A DNA stretch of 64,000 bases from the NCBI GenBank assembly GCA_041739345.1, contig JBGSNZ010000004.1, forward strand, positions 1-64,000. Direction: 5' to 3'. Of this stretch, positions 44,669 to 53,059 are shown one piece after another. The notes under the pieces were generated by a model. That model had not been told where the DNA came from and did no database searches. It saw nothing but the letters and a program-made list of their open reading frames with translations. Made by a program: the position numbers and the translations under genes. The stretch is from DIGJ01 sp041739345 (GTDB lineage: Bacteria; Bacillota; Clostridia; Lachnospirales; Lachnospiraceae). How positions within the stretch are numbered: position 1 is the stretch's first letter; each line of letters opens with the position of its first letter.

Positions 44669-46105
44669 TTAATATGCTTTTCCCCAATAAACCATAGCCT
44701 TAGCTGGCTTATTGCAGCATACACAATTATCGGAAATTGCTTCCTGATTAAATGGCATACAACGGGAAGTTGCAGATGTTTCCTCTTTAATCTTATTTTC
44801 GCAGGCCACATCGCCACACCACATAGCTTTTACAAATCCAGGTTTATTGGCAATGATATCCTTAAATTCATCATACGTTTTCGCTTCATAGGTATGAGCA
44901 TCACGGTGTGCTCTTGCTCGTTCTAACATTTCTATTTGCATCGTATCTAAAACTTCTTTTATCTTATCTTCCACTTCATCAAAAGAAAGTATCATTTTCT
45001 CTCTGGTATCGCGACGAACAAGTACGCACTGGTTTTGTTCGATATCTTTTGGTCCAAGTTCGATACGCACAGGAATACCTCTCATTTCCTGTTCACTAAA
45101 TTTCCATCCAGGACTCTTGTCCGAATCATCTACTTTAACACGGAAATTAGATATTAATTGCTTTCTTAATTCTTCTGCTTTTTCAAGTACGCCTTCTTTT
45201 TTCTGCATGATAGGTACAATCATTACCTGGGTTGGTGCAACCTTTGGAGGAAGTACCAGACCTGATTCGTCCCCATGAACCATAATAATAGCACCAATTA
45301 ATCTGGTGGTCATACCCCATGAAGTTTGATGAACGTACTGCTGTTTATTTTCTTTATCTGTATATTGAATCTCAAATGCTTTTGCAAATCCATCACCAAA
45401 GTTATGGCTGGTTCCGGACTGAAGTGCTTTACCATCATGCATCAAAGCTTCAATTGTATAAGTTGCTTCCGCTCCTGCAAATTTTTCTTTTTCTGTCTTA
45501 CGTCCACGAATAACCGGCATTGCCAATATCTCTTCACAAAAATCTGCATAGAGATTAAGCATAAGTTCCGTTCGCTCTTGCGCTTCCTCAGCCGTTGCAT
45601 GTGCCGTATGGCCTTCTTGCCATAAGAATTCTCTAGAACGAAGGAATGGTCTTGTTTCTTTTTCCCATCGAACAACGGAGCACCATTGATTGTATAGCTT
45701 AGGCAAATCACGATAAGACTGTATTTCATTTGCATAAAAATCGCAGAAAAGTGTCTCAGAAGTAGGTCTTACACACATTCTTTCCTGTAATGGAGTCAGC
45801 CCACCATGTGTAACCCATGCAACTTCAGGTGCAAATCCTTCTACATGATTTTTCTCTTTTTCCAACAAACTTTCAGGAATGAACATTGGCATATATACAT
45901 TTTCAACACCTGTTTCTTTAAAACGCCTGTCCAATTCCTTTTGAATATTCTCCCAGATAGCATATCCAGTTGGTTTAATTACCATGCAGCCCTTAACGCT
46001 TGAATAGTCAATTAACTCTGCCTTCTTTACAACATCCGTATACCATTGTGCAAAATCTTCCTCCATGGAAGTAATTGCTTCGACTAATTTTTTTTCCTTT
46101 GCCAT
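44669..46105 (-). CDS. proS: Prolyl-tRNA synthetase, short eukaryotic/archaeal-like form
   Basis: The 478-residue class II synthetase lacks the insertion (editing) domain of the long bacterial form. It carries the C-terminal extension with CGDVACENKIKEETSATSRCMPF and CVCCNKPAKAMVYWGKAY, typical of the archaeal/eukaryotic-like type. Motif 2 lies around RWEKETRPFLRSREFLWQEGHTAH. I chose the ATG at 46105, 7 nt after AAAGGAGA. It has a long T-box leader with extra folded repeats. Confidence 0.94.
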   Translation of the reverse strand: MAKEKKLVEAITSMEEDFAQWYTDVVKKAELIDYSSVKGCMVIKPTGYAIWENIQKELDRRFKETGVENVYMPMFIPESLLEKEKNHVEGFAPEVAWVTHGGLTPLQERMCVRPTSETLFCDFYANEIQSYRDLPKLYNQWCSVVRWEKETRPFLRSREFLWQEGHTAHATAEEAQERTELMLNLYADFCEEILAMPVIRGRKTEKEKFAGAEATYTIEALMHDGKALQSGTSHNFGDGFAKAFEIQYTDKENKQQYVHQTSWGMTTRLIGAIIMVHGDESGLVLPPKVAPTQVMIVPIMQKKEGVLEKAEELRKQLISNFRVKVDDSDKSPGWKFSEQEMRGIPVRIELGPKDIEQNQCVLVRRDTREKMILSFDEVEDKIKEVLDTMQIEMLERARAHRDAHTYEAKTYDEFKDIIANKPGFVKAMWCGDVACENKIKEETSATSRCMPFNQEAISDNCVCCNKPAKAMVYWGKAY

Positions 46106-46176
46106 AATAATTCTCCTTTTCTTGGCTTCGTTATGAAGGGGTGAATTTTTGCAATGCAACATTCTGAAAATTTTTT

Positions 46177-46303
46177 CGGACGGCCGACGAGCATTCGATC
46201 GCTCATAATTCGAGCAATCTCATCGTGGGCTTTCGCCCACTAAATCCAAAATAATTTTCAAAATTTTCTGCGAGCAGAATTTTGAAATTTTTCTCGGACG
46301 GCC
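46177..46303 (-). repeat. Family 2 partial copy P2 in the proS leader
   Basis: This is a tandem direct repeat of the following copy, with a period of 118 bp (GACGAGCATT at 46186 and 46304). It keeps the GGGCTTTCGCCC hairpin, the AATTTTCAAAATT stem and CGGACGGCCGACGAGC. The partner strand of the closing stem is missing and the third helix is partly changed, so the full cloverleaf cannot close. Confidence 0.7.
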
Positions 46304-46426
46304 GACGAGCATTGGATTGCTTTTAAAATCAAGCAATCCAATCGTGGGCTTTCGCCCACTAAATTCAAAATAATTTTCAAAATTTTCTGCAAGCAGAATT
46401 TTGAAATTATTTTGAATTTGCTCGTC
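46304..46426 (-). ncRNA. Family 2 cloverleaf-like element P1 in the proS leader
   Basis: An 8-bp closing stem pairs GACGAGCA (46304-46311) with TGCTCGTC (46419-46426). Inside are three helices: ATTGGATTGCTT/AAGCAATCCAAT (46311-46322/46331-46342), GTGGGC/GCCCAC with loop TTTC (46344-46359), and a long stem 46361-46419. Size (123 nt), order and flanks equal the ileS copy, while stem sequences differ by compensating changes. It starts about 17 nt after the T-box terminator U-tract. Confidence 0.7.
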
Positions 46427-46442
46427 TCAATGCTTTCACGCA

Positions 46443-46650
46443 AAAAAAGCCCTTCTGATCCCAAAGGGACCGAATGACTTCGGCGGTACCACCCTTATTA
46501 ATCGCAATGTGCGATTCTCTTTTCAATCCGTTAACGCCAGACTTACGTCGAGATTTCTCCCGAAGCTCCAAGGCAGGTTCCATCTTCTTTCTATAGAAAT
46601 CTTGCACCATTGATTTCCTCTCTGTAATAGACCAGTAAGATATACTATCC
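46443..46650 (-). promoter_or_regulatory. T-box leader of proS with terminator
   Basis: The minus strand carries AGAGAGGAAATCAATGGTGCAA (Stem I features), a candidate Pro specifier CCT (complement of 46575-46577), GGCGTTAACGG, and the T-box AAGGGTGGTACCGCCG (about 46480-46495). A terminator follows, with AAGGG pairing to CCCTT and ending in seven T at 46443-46449. Uncharged tRNA-Pro should favour proS expression. Confidence 0.92.
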
Positions 46651-46676
46651 CTTTTCACAGCTACTATAATATATAG

Positions 46677-46706
46677 ATAATATGCCAGAAACGCCCATTT
46701 TGTCAA
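46677..46706 (-). promoter_or_regulatory. Promoter of the proS T-box leader
   Basis: On the minus strand TTGACA (46701-46706) and TATTAT (46677-46682) are 18 bp apart, just upstream of the T-box leader. Confidence 0.72.
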
Positions 46707-46762
46707 GTGAAAATACATAATAACCTTCCACTTTGATTATCAAAAGATAGTGTTACCCGGTC

Positions 46763-46790
46763 TTGTAATCGAATTCGTATATGATATAAT
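46763..46790 (+). promoter_or_regulatory. Promoter of the GNAT gene
   Basis: TTGTAA (46763-46768) and TATAAT (46785-46790) are 16 bp apart, 42 bp before the start codon. Confidence 0.7.
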
Positions 46791-46832
46791 AAATTGCAAA
46801 CTCAGACATGCATAATAATGGAGGTTTTTTAT

Positions 46833-47318
46833 ATGGAACTTAAGATAGTGCACATGCAATATAGTGAAGCAACACAAATCTCAAAATGGATTTATAAAGA
46901 ACCATATTCTATCTATAGCATGGATGGAAGTGATGATTGTATAAATGAACTCATTCATGCAAATTATTATTCTGTTACGGATGAAAACAACCATCTCATC
47001 GGTTATTACTGCTTCGGTGAATCTGCCCAGGTCCCAGCTGGAAAACAGTTTGGCGTCTACGATTCCAATGATCTTACTGATATTGGTTTAGGTATAAATC
47101 CAGATTTGTGTGATCAAGGGTTAGGACTGAATTTTCTTTGCAAAGGTTTAGACTTCGCAAGAAACAATCTTTCTGCAAAAAGATTCCGACTTACTGTCGC
47201 TGCTTTTAATCAGCGTGCAATTAACGTGTATCAAAAAACAGGATTTGAAAATAGCGATTCTTTTACTCGATTAACAGAGAATAGTAAAACTGAATTTCTG
47301 GTTATGCGTTTGAATTAA
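46833..47318 (+). CDS. GNAT family N-acetyltransferase
   Basis: The 161-residue acetyltransferase has the GNAT core: DIGLGINPDLCDQGLGLNFLCKGLDFARNNL (acetyl-CoA P-loop variant Q-G-L-G) and FRLTVAAFNQRAINVYQKTGFEN, resembling RimJ/RimL-type enzymes. The substrate is unknown. I chose the ATG at 46833, 8 nt after GGAGG. It stands alone, divergent from the proS leader. Confidence 0.85.
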   Translation: MELKIVHMQYSEATQISKWIYKEPYSIYSMDGSDDCINELIHANYYSVTDENNHLIGYYCFGESAQVPAGKQFGVYDSNDLTDIGLGINPDLCDQGLGLNFLCKGLDFARNNLSAKRFRLTVAAFNQRAINVYQKTGFENSDSFTRLTENSKTEFLVMRLN

Positions 47319-47555
47319 TACCACCACGAATTTGCTTTGTTATAAAGAGCAGTATCTTACTCAGCACCATACAATAATTATTTGCAGTTAATTGATACCT
47401 TACAAGTTATAATCGGTACGTTTTCACATTTCTCGGAGGAAAGGCAGTTGCTTATTATTGTGAAAACTGTAAGTTAATAACAATCAGTACTGAACAATAA
47501 GACAAATATTATTATAAAATGCAAGACTGCATTCTGGTTATAATTCTTAATAAGC
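47319..47555. other. Non-coding stretch after the GNAT gene
   Basis: No gene is supported here. Short frames lack coding character; one GGAGG near 47436 precedes only a few codons. At 47531 ATTCTGGTTATAATT resembles the AATTCTGGTTTAAC end of copies A, D and E, and may be a degenerate outer boundary of fold-back copy C. Confidence 0.5.
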
Positions 47556-47800
47556 CAGCCAAGGAATCCGAAACCCAGAAAAAAGCGGTCAATAAACTAC
47601 ATTTAAAATCCAACGACGGACGCATGTTTTTATGAATCATTTAAGCATGTTTGGCAGAAACTCTATTGAAAATCAACTCCCAAAGAGTTGATTTTCAATG
47701 TTTAGAGGTTCTTCCGAACGATTATGCGCTTGATTCATAAAAACATGCGTCCGTCGTTGGATTTTATCATAAACATATCCCTCCGCTTTTTCGTCCGTCC
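47556..47800. repeat. Family 1 fold-back element, copy C
   Basis: Arms at 47605-47639 and 47731-47765 are perfect 35-bp inverted repeats. The internal strands GGCAGAAACTCTA and TTAGAGGTTCTTCCGAAC pair imperfectly. The apical stem 47665-47679/47685-47699 is a perfect 15 bp with loop CCAAA. Outside, AGAAAAAAGCGG on the left and CCGCTTTTTCG on the right pair as in copy B. The element lies between two plus-strand genes. Confidence 0.87.
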
Positions 47801-47949
47801 GTCACCTCCTAACGGTCTGCCAAAGAAGCACTCCCGAATTCATTACAAGCGTCAAAACCACTTCATGACATTTGTAACTATCAAATGACAATTGTTTTGA
47901 GTATGATAATCACATAAAACAATTTAATATTTTTAAAGGAGGATTACGT

Positions 47950-48633
47950 ATGAAACCAAGAATCTCAAATCTCATTTGGGGATTATTCTTCGTTATACTA
48001 GGCATTGGCTTTGCCGGAAATGCATTTGGCTATTGGTACTTTACTTTATTTTTTGATGGATGGTGGACATTATTTATTATTATCCCTTGCTTTGTATCCA
48101 TTGTTCAAAACGGTCCTAACACCGGTTCCATTATCGGACTTCTCATCGGGTTACTACTTTTGATGACAAGGCAGAATATTTTAGATGGCGAATTACTTGG
48201 CAAATTGATTGTTCCATTGATATTTGTTATTATCGGCCTTGGTATTATGTTTGCTAATACACTTCGAGGACCCCGTCCCACGCAAACTGAATACACGAAG
48301 ATGAATAACGGAAACAGACATTACACTGCAACTTTTTCCGGACAAAACATTCACTGCGATAATGAAATTTTTGAAGGAGCTAGCATCGATGCCGTTTTCG
48401 GATCTGTTACTCTAAGACTTGACCAGGCAATTATTAATGAAGATGTCATTATTAGCTGTAATGCAACCTTTGGTGGTGTTGAAATTTATCTGCCAACTGA
48501 TGTTAACGTGAAAGTAGCAACCACACCAATCTTTGGCGGTGTTAGTAACAAAAGAAGAAACTTTGCAAACCCAAATGCTCCAACGGTTTTCATCAATGCA
48601 ACCTGTATGTTTGGAGGTGTTGATATAAAATGA
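47950..48633 (+). CDS. LiaF-like membrane protein
   Basis: The 227-residue protein has four hydrophobic segments (about 8-26, 36-50, 58-74 and 85-103). A LiaF-type C-terminal beta domain follows, with CDNEIFEGASIDAVFGSVTLRLDQA and repeated GG turns. LiaF-family proteins restrain envelope-stress two-component systems in Bacillus; no liaRS partner is adjacent. An AAGGAGG site precedes the start, and the stop codon overlaps the next start (ATGA). Confidence 0.78.
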   Translation: MKPRISNLIWGLFFVILGIGFAGNAFGYWYFTLFFDGWWTLFIIIPCFVSIVQNGPNTGSIIGLLIGLLLLMTRQNILDGELLGKLIVPLIFVIIGLGIMFANTLRGPRPTQTEYTKMNNGNRHYTATFSGQNIHCDNEIFEGASIDAVFGSVTLRLDQAIINEDVIISCNATFGGVEIYLPTDVNVKVATTPIFGGVSNKRRNFANPNAPTVFINATCMFGGVDIK

Positions 48634-49658
48634 ATTCAGGACAAAAAATCATTAAGATTATCGCAACCATCTTTGCAGTCTTTTTAGCTGTTTCCATTAT
48701 CGGAGGCATTGTTGGCGGAATCTTTTTTGCCCTTAATATTGATACCGAGAACAAAACATCAACCACAACCAAGTCCGATGTTAATATTAGTGATGATGGA
48801 TTTCACTATAATGATGATGAAAATGGGATTCATATTAATATGGGTGGCAACCAAGGCGAAAATGCTGGTGACCAAGCTGGAATGCAATCTGGAGAAAGTG
48901 GAGGGGATAATGATTTGAAAAATTATGAAACCTATGATTTTACACAAATCTATAGTAATATAACGGACTTTGATATACAGGCAAGTATCAATAGTGTCAT
49001 TCTATCAGAAGGAACTGAGTTTCGCGTTAGCATGAAAAATGTTAGCACACACTGTAAAGTATATGAAGATAATGGTGTTTTAACGATAGAAGATACCAGT
49101 TACTCCGGACGTTCTTTTCTTTCCTGGGTTGGTGATCTACTCGATGGCAAAGGCTTAAGTAGCTTAAGGGGTGGAACTATTACCATTACTTATCCAAAAG
49201 GATTTGTGGCTGAGAGTTGTTCAATAGAAGCTGGTACTGGCTCTGTACAAATGAGTAACTTTCAAGCAAATGAATTAGACATTGAAGCCGGCACTGGTTC
49301 TATTACAGGCGATACTATTATAGCTGGATATATGGATTTAGAATGTGGCACTGGTTCTGTTGATTTCGAAAATTCATCCTTTGCTGGAACTGATATTGAA
49401 GCTGGTACGGGTTCCATTAAAATCAACGGAAAAATGACCGGTCAAAACACAATCGAATGCGGTGTAGGATCTGTATACCTAGGACTTGTAGATCCTCAAG
49501 AATCCTATAAGTTGGATCTTGAAAAAGGCTTAGGAAATATTACTTTAGATGGTTCTTCCTATTCCTCTATCAATTCTTCCACTCCTACCGCTGCAAACAG
49601 CCTCTCTATTGAAGGCGGAATTGGCAATCTTACCATTGATTTTGCAAAACAGTTTTAA
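48630..49658 (+). CDS. DUF4097 family beta-repeat membrane protein
   Basis: The 342-residue protein has one N-terminal membrane segment (about 8-32) and an acidic Asn/Gly-rich linker (about 45-95). A repetitive beta-helix region follows, with recurring AGTGSV/AGTGSI turns about every 17-22 residues (from about 195 to 290). DUF4097 proteins are often cotranscribed with LiaF- or PspC-like proteins and envelope-stress regulators. Its 3' end overlaps the convergent AI-2E family gene by 29 bp. Confidence 0.8.
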   Translation: MNSGQKIIKIIATIFAVFLAVSIIGGIVGGIFFALNIDTENKTSTTTKSDVNISDDGFHYNDDENGIHINMGGNQGENAGDQAGMQSGESGGDNDLKNYETYDFTQIYSNITDFDIQASINSVILSEGTEFRVSMKNVSTHCKVYEDNGVLTIEDTSYSGRSFLSWVGDLLDGKGLSSLRGGTITITYPKGFVAESCSIEAGTGSVQMSNFQANELDIEAGTGSITGDTIIAGYMDLECGTGSVDFENSSFAGTDIEAGTGSIKINGKMTGQNTIECGVGSVYLGLVDPQESYKLDLEKGLGNITLDGSSYSSINSSTPTAANSLSIEGGIGNLTIDFAKQF

Positions 49659-50649
49659 CAATCATTAAGGCAATCGGCCCTAGAATAAAACCAAACACCC
49701 CAAAGAGTTGCACTCCGGCATACATGGACATAATGGTGAAAATTGGTTTTATTCCAATCTGATTGCCTATTATTTTTGCTTCCACCCATTCTCTGACTAC
49801 CTGGCAGATAACATACAGTGTAAACAACACTGCTGCTGCAAGCCAATTCCCTCGAAATAATTCAAAAATGGCACCAGGAATTAGTATAAGTCCACTTCCT
49901 AGCACCGGAAAAGCATCAAAAACGCTGACAAATAGCCCCAGAATAATGGCGTATGAACTTCCAATAAGAAAAAAACCTGCAGAGCACACAGCAAATACAA
50001 CTATCATAATAATTAACTCCGCTTTTCCATATGCCATACCAATTTCTCCAAGTCCTTTAAACACTTTACTTCCATGTCGGTACATCCAGGATTCTTCATA
50101 AATTATCTTTAATTCATCCATATCCTTCACAATCAAAATCATTCCCCAAATTACAATAAAAACGCACCAGAAAATCCCAAATATTTTACCAAATTCTGTA
50201 ATTGTATCCCATGAGATATTGGAAAAGTCATTTTTACCCTGTGAAATTATGGTATCCCACTTATCTTGTACAAATTTTAACGCAGTTCCATCACCCATCG
50301 AAAAGGTTTTATCACAACATGTGCAAATAGATTCCATCCGTTTCAAAATTCTTTGCTCATAAACAGGCATCATACGTGCTAATTTTTGCACCTGAAAGAA
50401 AACACTTTTGCAGAGTTTAAAAATACCAAACCCCAAAATAGAAAGAATGGCTGCTGTCAACAATGGAATCGAAATTACTTTTGATATGTTCCACTTCTTT
50501 TTTAGACTAACAACCAATGGATATAGTAATCGAGCAAAAAAATAAGAGAACAAAAAAGGAACTACAAGTGGCAAGAGGTACCGAATTGCTCCATATACCG
50601 CCACTGTAGTTCCAATCATATACCACAGTTCTTTTACGTCTTGTTTCAT
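49630..50649 (-). CDS. AI-2E family/YtvI-like membrane protein
   Basis: The 339-residue protein has the AI-2E transporter family layout: two N-terminal hydrophobic segments, a soluble middle part, then five or so segments with GLFVSVFDAFPVLGSGLILIPGAI and FGFILGPIALMIVKTVL. In spore-formers such proteins are often YtvI, a sporulation membrane protein. The N-terminus (VAVYGAIRYLLPLVVPFLFSYFFARLLYPLV) fits that. I chose the ATG at 50649 behind GAGGTG. Function is inferred. Confidence 0.8.
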   Translation of the reverse strand: MKQDVKELWYMIGTTVAVYGAIRYLLPLVVPFLFSYFFARLLYPLVVSLKKKWNISKVISIPLLTAAILSILGFGIFKLCKSVFFQVQKLARMMPVYEQRILKRMESICTCCDKTFSMGDGTALKFVQDKWDTIISQGKNDFSNISWDTITEFGKIFGIFWCVFIVIWGMILIVKDMDELKIIYEESWMYRHGSKVFKGLGEIGMAYGKAELIIMIVVFAVCSAGFFLIGSSYAIILGLFVSVFDAFPVLGSGLILIPGAIFELFRGNWLAAAVLFTLYVICQVVREWVEAKIIGNQIGIKPIFTIMSMYAGVQLFGVFGFILGPIALMIVKTVLQNQW

Positions 50650-50707
50650 CGCTGTACACCTCACATGGAAATAAGTATCTGTAAGGCATATCATTTTTAT
50701 ACAAGAA

Positions 50708-51415
50708 CTATTTATTTTTCAATGCGAATAAATCAAATGGCTCTCCATCCGGTAGTAAGGTAAAATCAACCTTCCGCTTTGTAATCGGGTGTGTAAATGC
50801 CAGTTGGTAAGCATATAGCCCCATACGGCTAAATCCAGCTTTATCCTTAAACATAGGATTATACTTTGTATCACCCCAAATACCACCTAAATGTGTTGCC
50901 ATCTGCAGGCGAATTTGATGATGTCTGCCTGTCATAAGTTCTACTTCAGCAAGGGAGCAACCTTCTTTTACCTCTTTTATCTGATAAAACAACTCTGCCT
51001 TCTTACCGTCCTTATCCTGTGCAGATGTAATACGTGAACAATTTGTTCTCGCATCTTTTACAAGATAATCAATCAGTTGCTTTTTATCTTTGAGAAGTTC
51101 TTTCGTTCCATCGTAATTTAACACTGCTAAATATTGTTTCTTCATATCGTTACCCCGAACACTTTCACTTAGCCTTTTTGCTGCAAGCGGTGTCTTGGCA
51201 AATACCATAATTCCACCTACTGGACGGTCTAGTCGGTGAATCAGTCCAATGTATGGTTCTCCCTTTTTGGGTTCCTTTTCAAATAAGTAATTTTTCAAAC
51301 GATTTACCATATCATAGTCACCGGTTTTATCACTTTGAGAAGGTACACCGGAAGGTTTTTCACAAACGATAATATCTGCATCTTCAAATAATATATTAAT
51401 TTGCACTTGTTTCAT
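50708..51415 (-). CDS. RluA-type rRNA/tRNA pseudouridine synthase
   Basis: The 235-residue enzyme has the RluA motif LIHRLDRPVGGIMVFAKT with the catalytic Asp. MTGRHHQIRLQMATHLGGIWGDTKYN lies near residue 165. No S4 RNA-binding domain is present. It starts 3 bp after metK and is cotranscribed from the SAM-I promoter; the target uridine is unknown. Confidence 0.88.
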   Translation of the reverse strand: MKQVQINILFEDADIIVCEKPSGVPSQSDKTGDYDMVNRLKNYLFEKEPKKGEPYIGLIHRLDRPVGGIMVFAKTPLAAKRLSESVRGNDMKKQYLAVLNYDGTKELLKDKKQLIDYLVKDARTNCSRITSAQDKDGKKAELFYQIKEVKEGCSLAEVELMTGRHHQIRLQMATHLGGIWGDTKYNPMFKDKAGFSRMGLYAYQLAFTHPITKRKVDFTLLPDGEPFDLFALKNK

Positions 51416-51418
51416 AGA

Positions 51419-52606
51419 TTATAAATATTTCTTAAGAACATCCACTTTGTCTAATGTTTCCCATGGTAAGGAAATATCATCTCTACCAAAATGGCCATAA
51501 GCTGCAGTCTGGTTGTAGATTGGTCTTCTTAAGTCTAACATCTTAATAATTCCAGCTGGACGAAGGTCAAAGTTATCACGAATAATTGTAACAAGTTCTT
51601 CATCTTTTAATTTACCAGTTCCAAAGGTATCTACCATAACAGAAGTAGGCTGAGCAACACCGATTGCATAAGATAACTGGATTTCGCACTTATCTGCCAA
51701 GCCTGCTGCAACGATATTTTTTGCTACATAGCGAGCTGCATAAGCTGCAGAACGGTCTACTTTTGTACAATCCTTACCAGAGAAAGCACCACCGCCATGG
51801 CGTGCATAGCCACCATAAGTATCAACGATAATCTTACGTCCGGTTAATCCACTGTCACCATTTGGTCCACCAATTACAAAACGTCCGGTTGGATTAATAA
51901 AATATTTTGTATTTTCATCCACTAACTCCTGAGGAATTACTGCATCGATTACGTATTTTCTGATATCTTTATGAATTTGATCCTGCGTAACTTCTTGCGC
52001 ATGCTGAGAAGAAATTACAACTGCATTAATATGAACCGGCTTGCCGTTTTCATCATATTCTACTGTAACTTGAGATTTTCCATCTGGACGCAAGTAGGAA
52101 AGCGTTCCATCTTTACGAACTTGTGTTAACTTTCTTGTTAATTTATGAGCGAGTGCAATTGGATATGGAAGGTATTCAACGGTTTCATTGGTAGCATAAC
52201 CAAACATCATACCCTGATCACCTGCACCAATTGCGTCAATATCTTCATCTGTCATTGTCAATTCTTTTGCTTCTAATGCCTTATCGACACCCATAGCGAT
52301 ATCTTTTGACTGTTCATCCAGTGCAACAATAACACCGCAAGTATTTGCATCAAAGCCTTTTTCTGATGCATCATATCCAATTTCACGAATGGTATCGCGA
52401 ACGATTTTCTGAATATCAACATAACCTTTTGTTGTAACTTCTCCCATAACCAATACTAAACCTGTTGTAATGGCTGTTTCACAAGCAACACGGCTCATTG
52501 GGTCTTGTTCCATAAGTGCATCTAATACCGCATCCGAAATCTGATCACAGATTTTGTCAGGATGTCCTTCTGTTACAGATTCTGACGTAAATAATAATTT
52601 CTCCAT
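51419..52606 (-). CDS. metK: S-adenosylmethionine synthetase
   Basis: The 395-residue enzyme makes SAM from methionine and ATP. FTSESVTEGHPDKICDQISDAVLDA, GAGDQGMMFGYA, and GGGAFSGKDCTKVDRSAAYAARYVAKN are all intact. The SAM-I riboswitch in the leader gives feedback control. Confidence 0.96.
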   Translation of the reverse strand: MEKLLFTSESVTEGHPDKICDQISDAVLDALMEQDPMSRVACETAITTGLVLVMGEVTTKGYVDIQKIVRDTIREIGYDASEKGFDANTCGVIVALDEQSKDIAMGVDKALEAKELTMTDEDIDAIGAGDQGMMFGYATNETVEYLPYPIALAHKLTRKLTQVRKDGTLSYLRPDGKSQVTVEYDENGKPVHINAVVISSQHAQEVTQDQIHKDIRKYVIDAVIPQELVDENTKYFINPTGRFVIGGPNGDSGLTGRKIIVDTYGGYARHGGGAFSGKDCTKVDRSAAYAARYVAKNIVAAGLADKCEIQLSYAIGVAQPTSVMVDTFGTGKLKDEELVTIIRDNFDLRPAGIIKMLDLRRPIYNQTAAYGHFGRDDISLPWETLDKVDVLKKYL

Positions 52607-52665
52607 AAGAAATCCTCCTTTGATATTGGCATTATTATTTCTCTATCCTAACTTAAATTAGCATT

Positions 52666-52693
52666 CAAAAAGGGTCCATCATAAGATGGACCC
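52666..52693 (-). terminator. Terminator of the SAM-I riboswitch
   Basis: GGGTCCATC (52672-52680) pairs with GATGGACCC (52685-52693); a T-run follows on the minus strand. It separates the riboswitch from metK. Confidence 0.88.
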
Positions 52694-52716
52694 GATTATT
52701 TTATCTAATCAAATCC

Positions 52717-52829
52717 TCTTATTGTTCGACCTGTATAAACAGGATTTACTCGCTTAGATTGGCACCTTCCTCTGACGGGGTTGCCGTGGTTTCGTAGAGC
52801 CTTAACTCTCCACCACTCTGAATAAGAGA
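52717..52829 (-). promoter_or_regulatory. SAM-I (S-box) riboswitch of metK
   Basis: The minus strand shows TCTCTTATTCAGAGTGG, GGAGAGTTAAGGCTCTACGAAACC, CGGCAACC and AGGTGCCAATCTAAG, closing with AATAAGAG to form P1. These are the conserved S-box blocks. SAM binding should stabilise the terminator fold and lower metK and rluA expression. Confidence 0.93.
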
Positions 52830-52862
52830 AATAATAATATTCTATTGTATTGTACGAACACA

Positions 52863-52891
52863 AGTTTACTCTGATTTGAACAATTCGTCAA
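52863..52891 (-). promoter_or_regulatory. Promoter of the metK riboswitch transcript
   Basis: On the minus strand TTGACG (52886-52891) and TAAACT (52863-52868) are 17 bp apart, about 30 bp before the riboswitch. Confidence 0.7.
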
Positions 52892-53059
52892 GCATTTTAT
52901 ATGTCCTACTGTAAAAGAAAATGCTTAATTAATAAAAAGTTTAGAAATCTCCAACTTAGTTTATGTGTAATCCACTCTGTTGTATGGTATAATATTTCCA
53001 AAAGGTAGATATTTCATACTTTCTGCCAATAATGTATATTAGAAACGAGGAGAGAATGC

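Noticed and set aside
46177..46426. CRISPR-like repeats.
   Set aside because: There are only two units, the repeat is long (118 bp), there are no spacers and there are no cas genes.
46304..46426. A tRNA gene, because of the cloverleaf-like fold.
   Set aside because: Helix sizes, the long third stem and the absence of T-loop (TTCRANY) and anticodon features do not fit a tRNA. Mimicry of tRNA is not shown.
46258..46718. Two minus-strand open frames in the proS leader.
   Set aside because: They coincide with the T-box and folded repeats, have no codon bias or ribosome site, and are explained by RNA structure.
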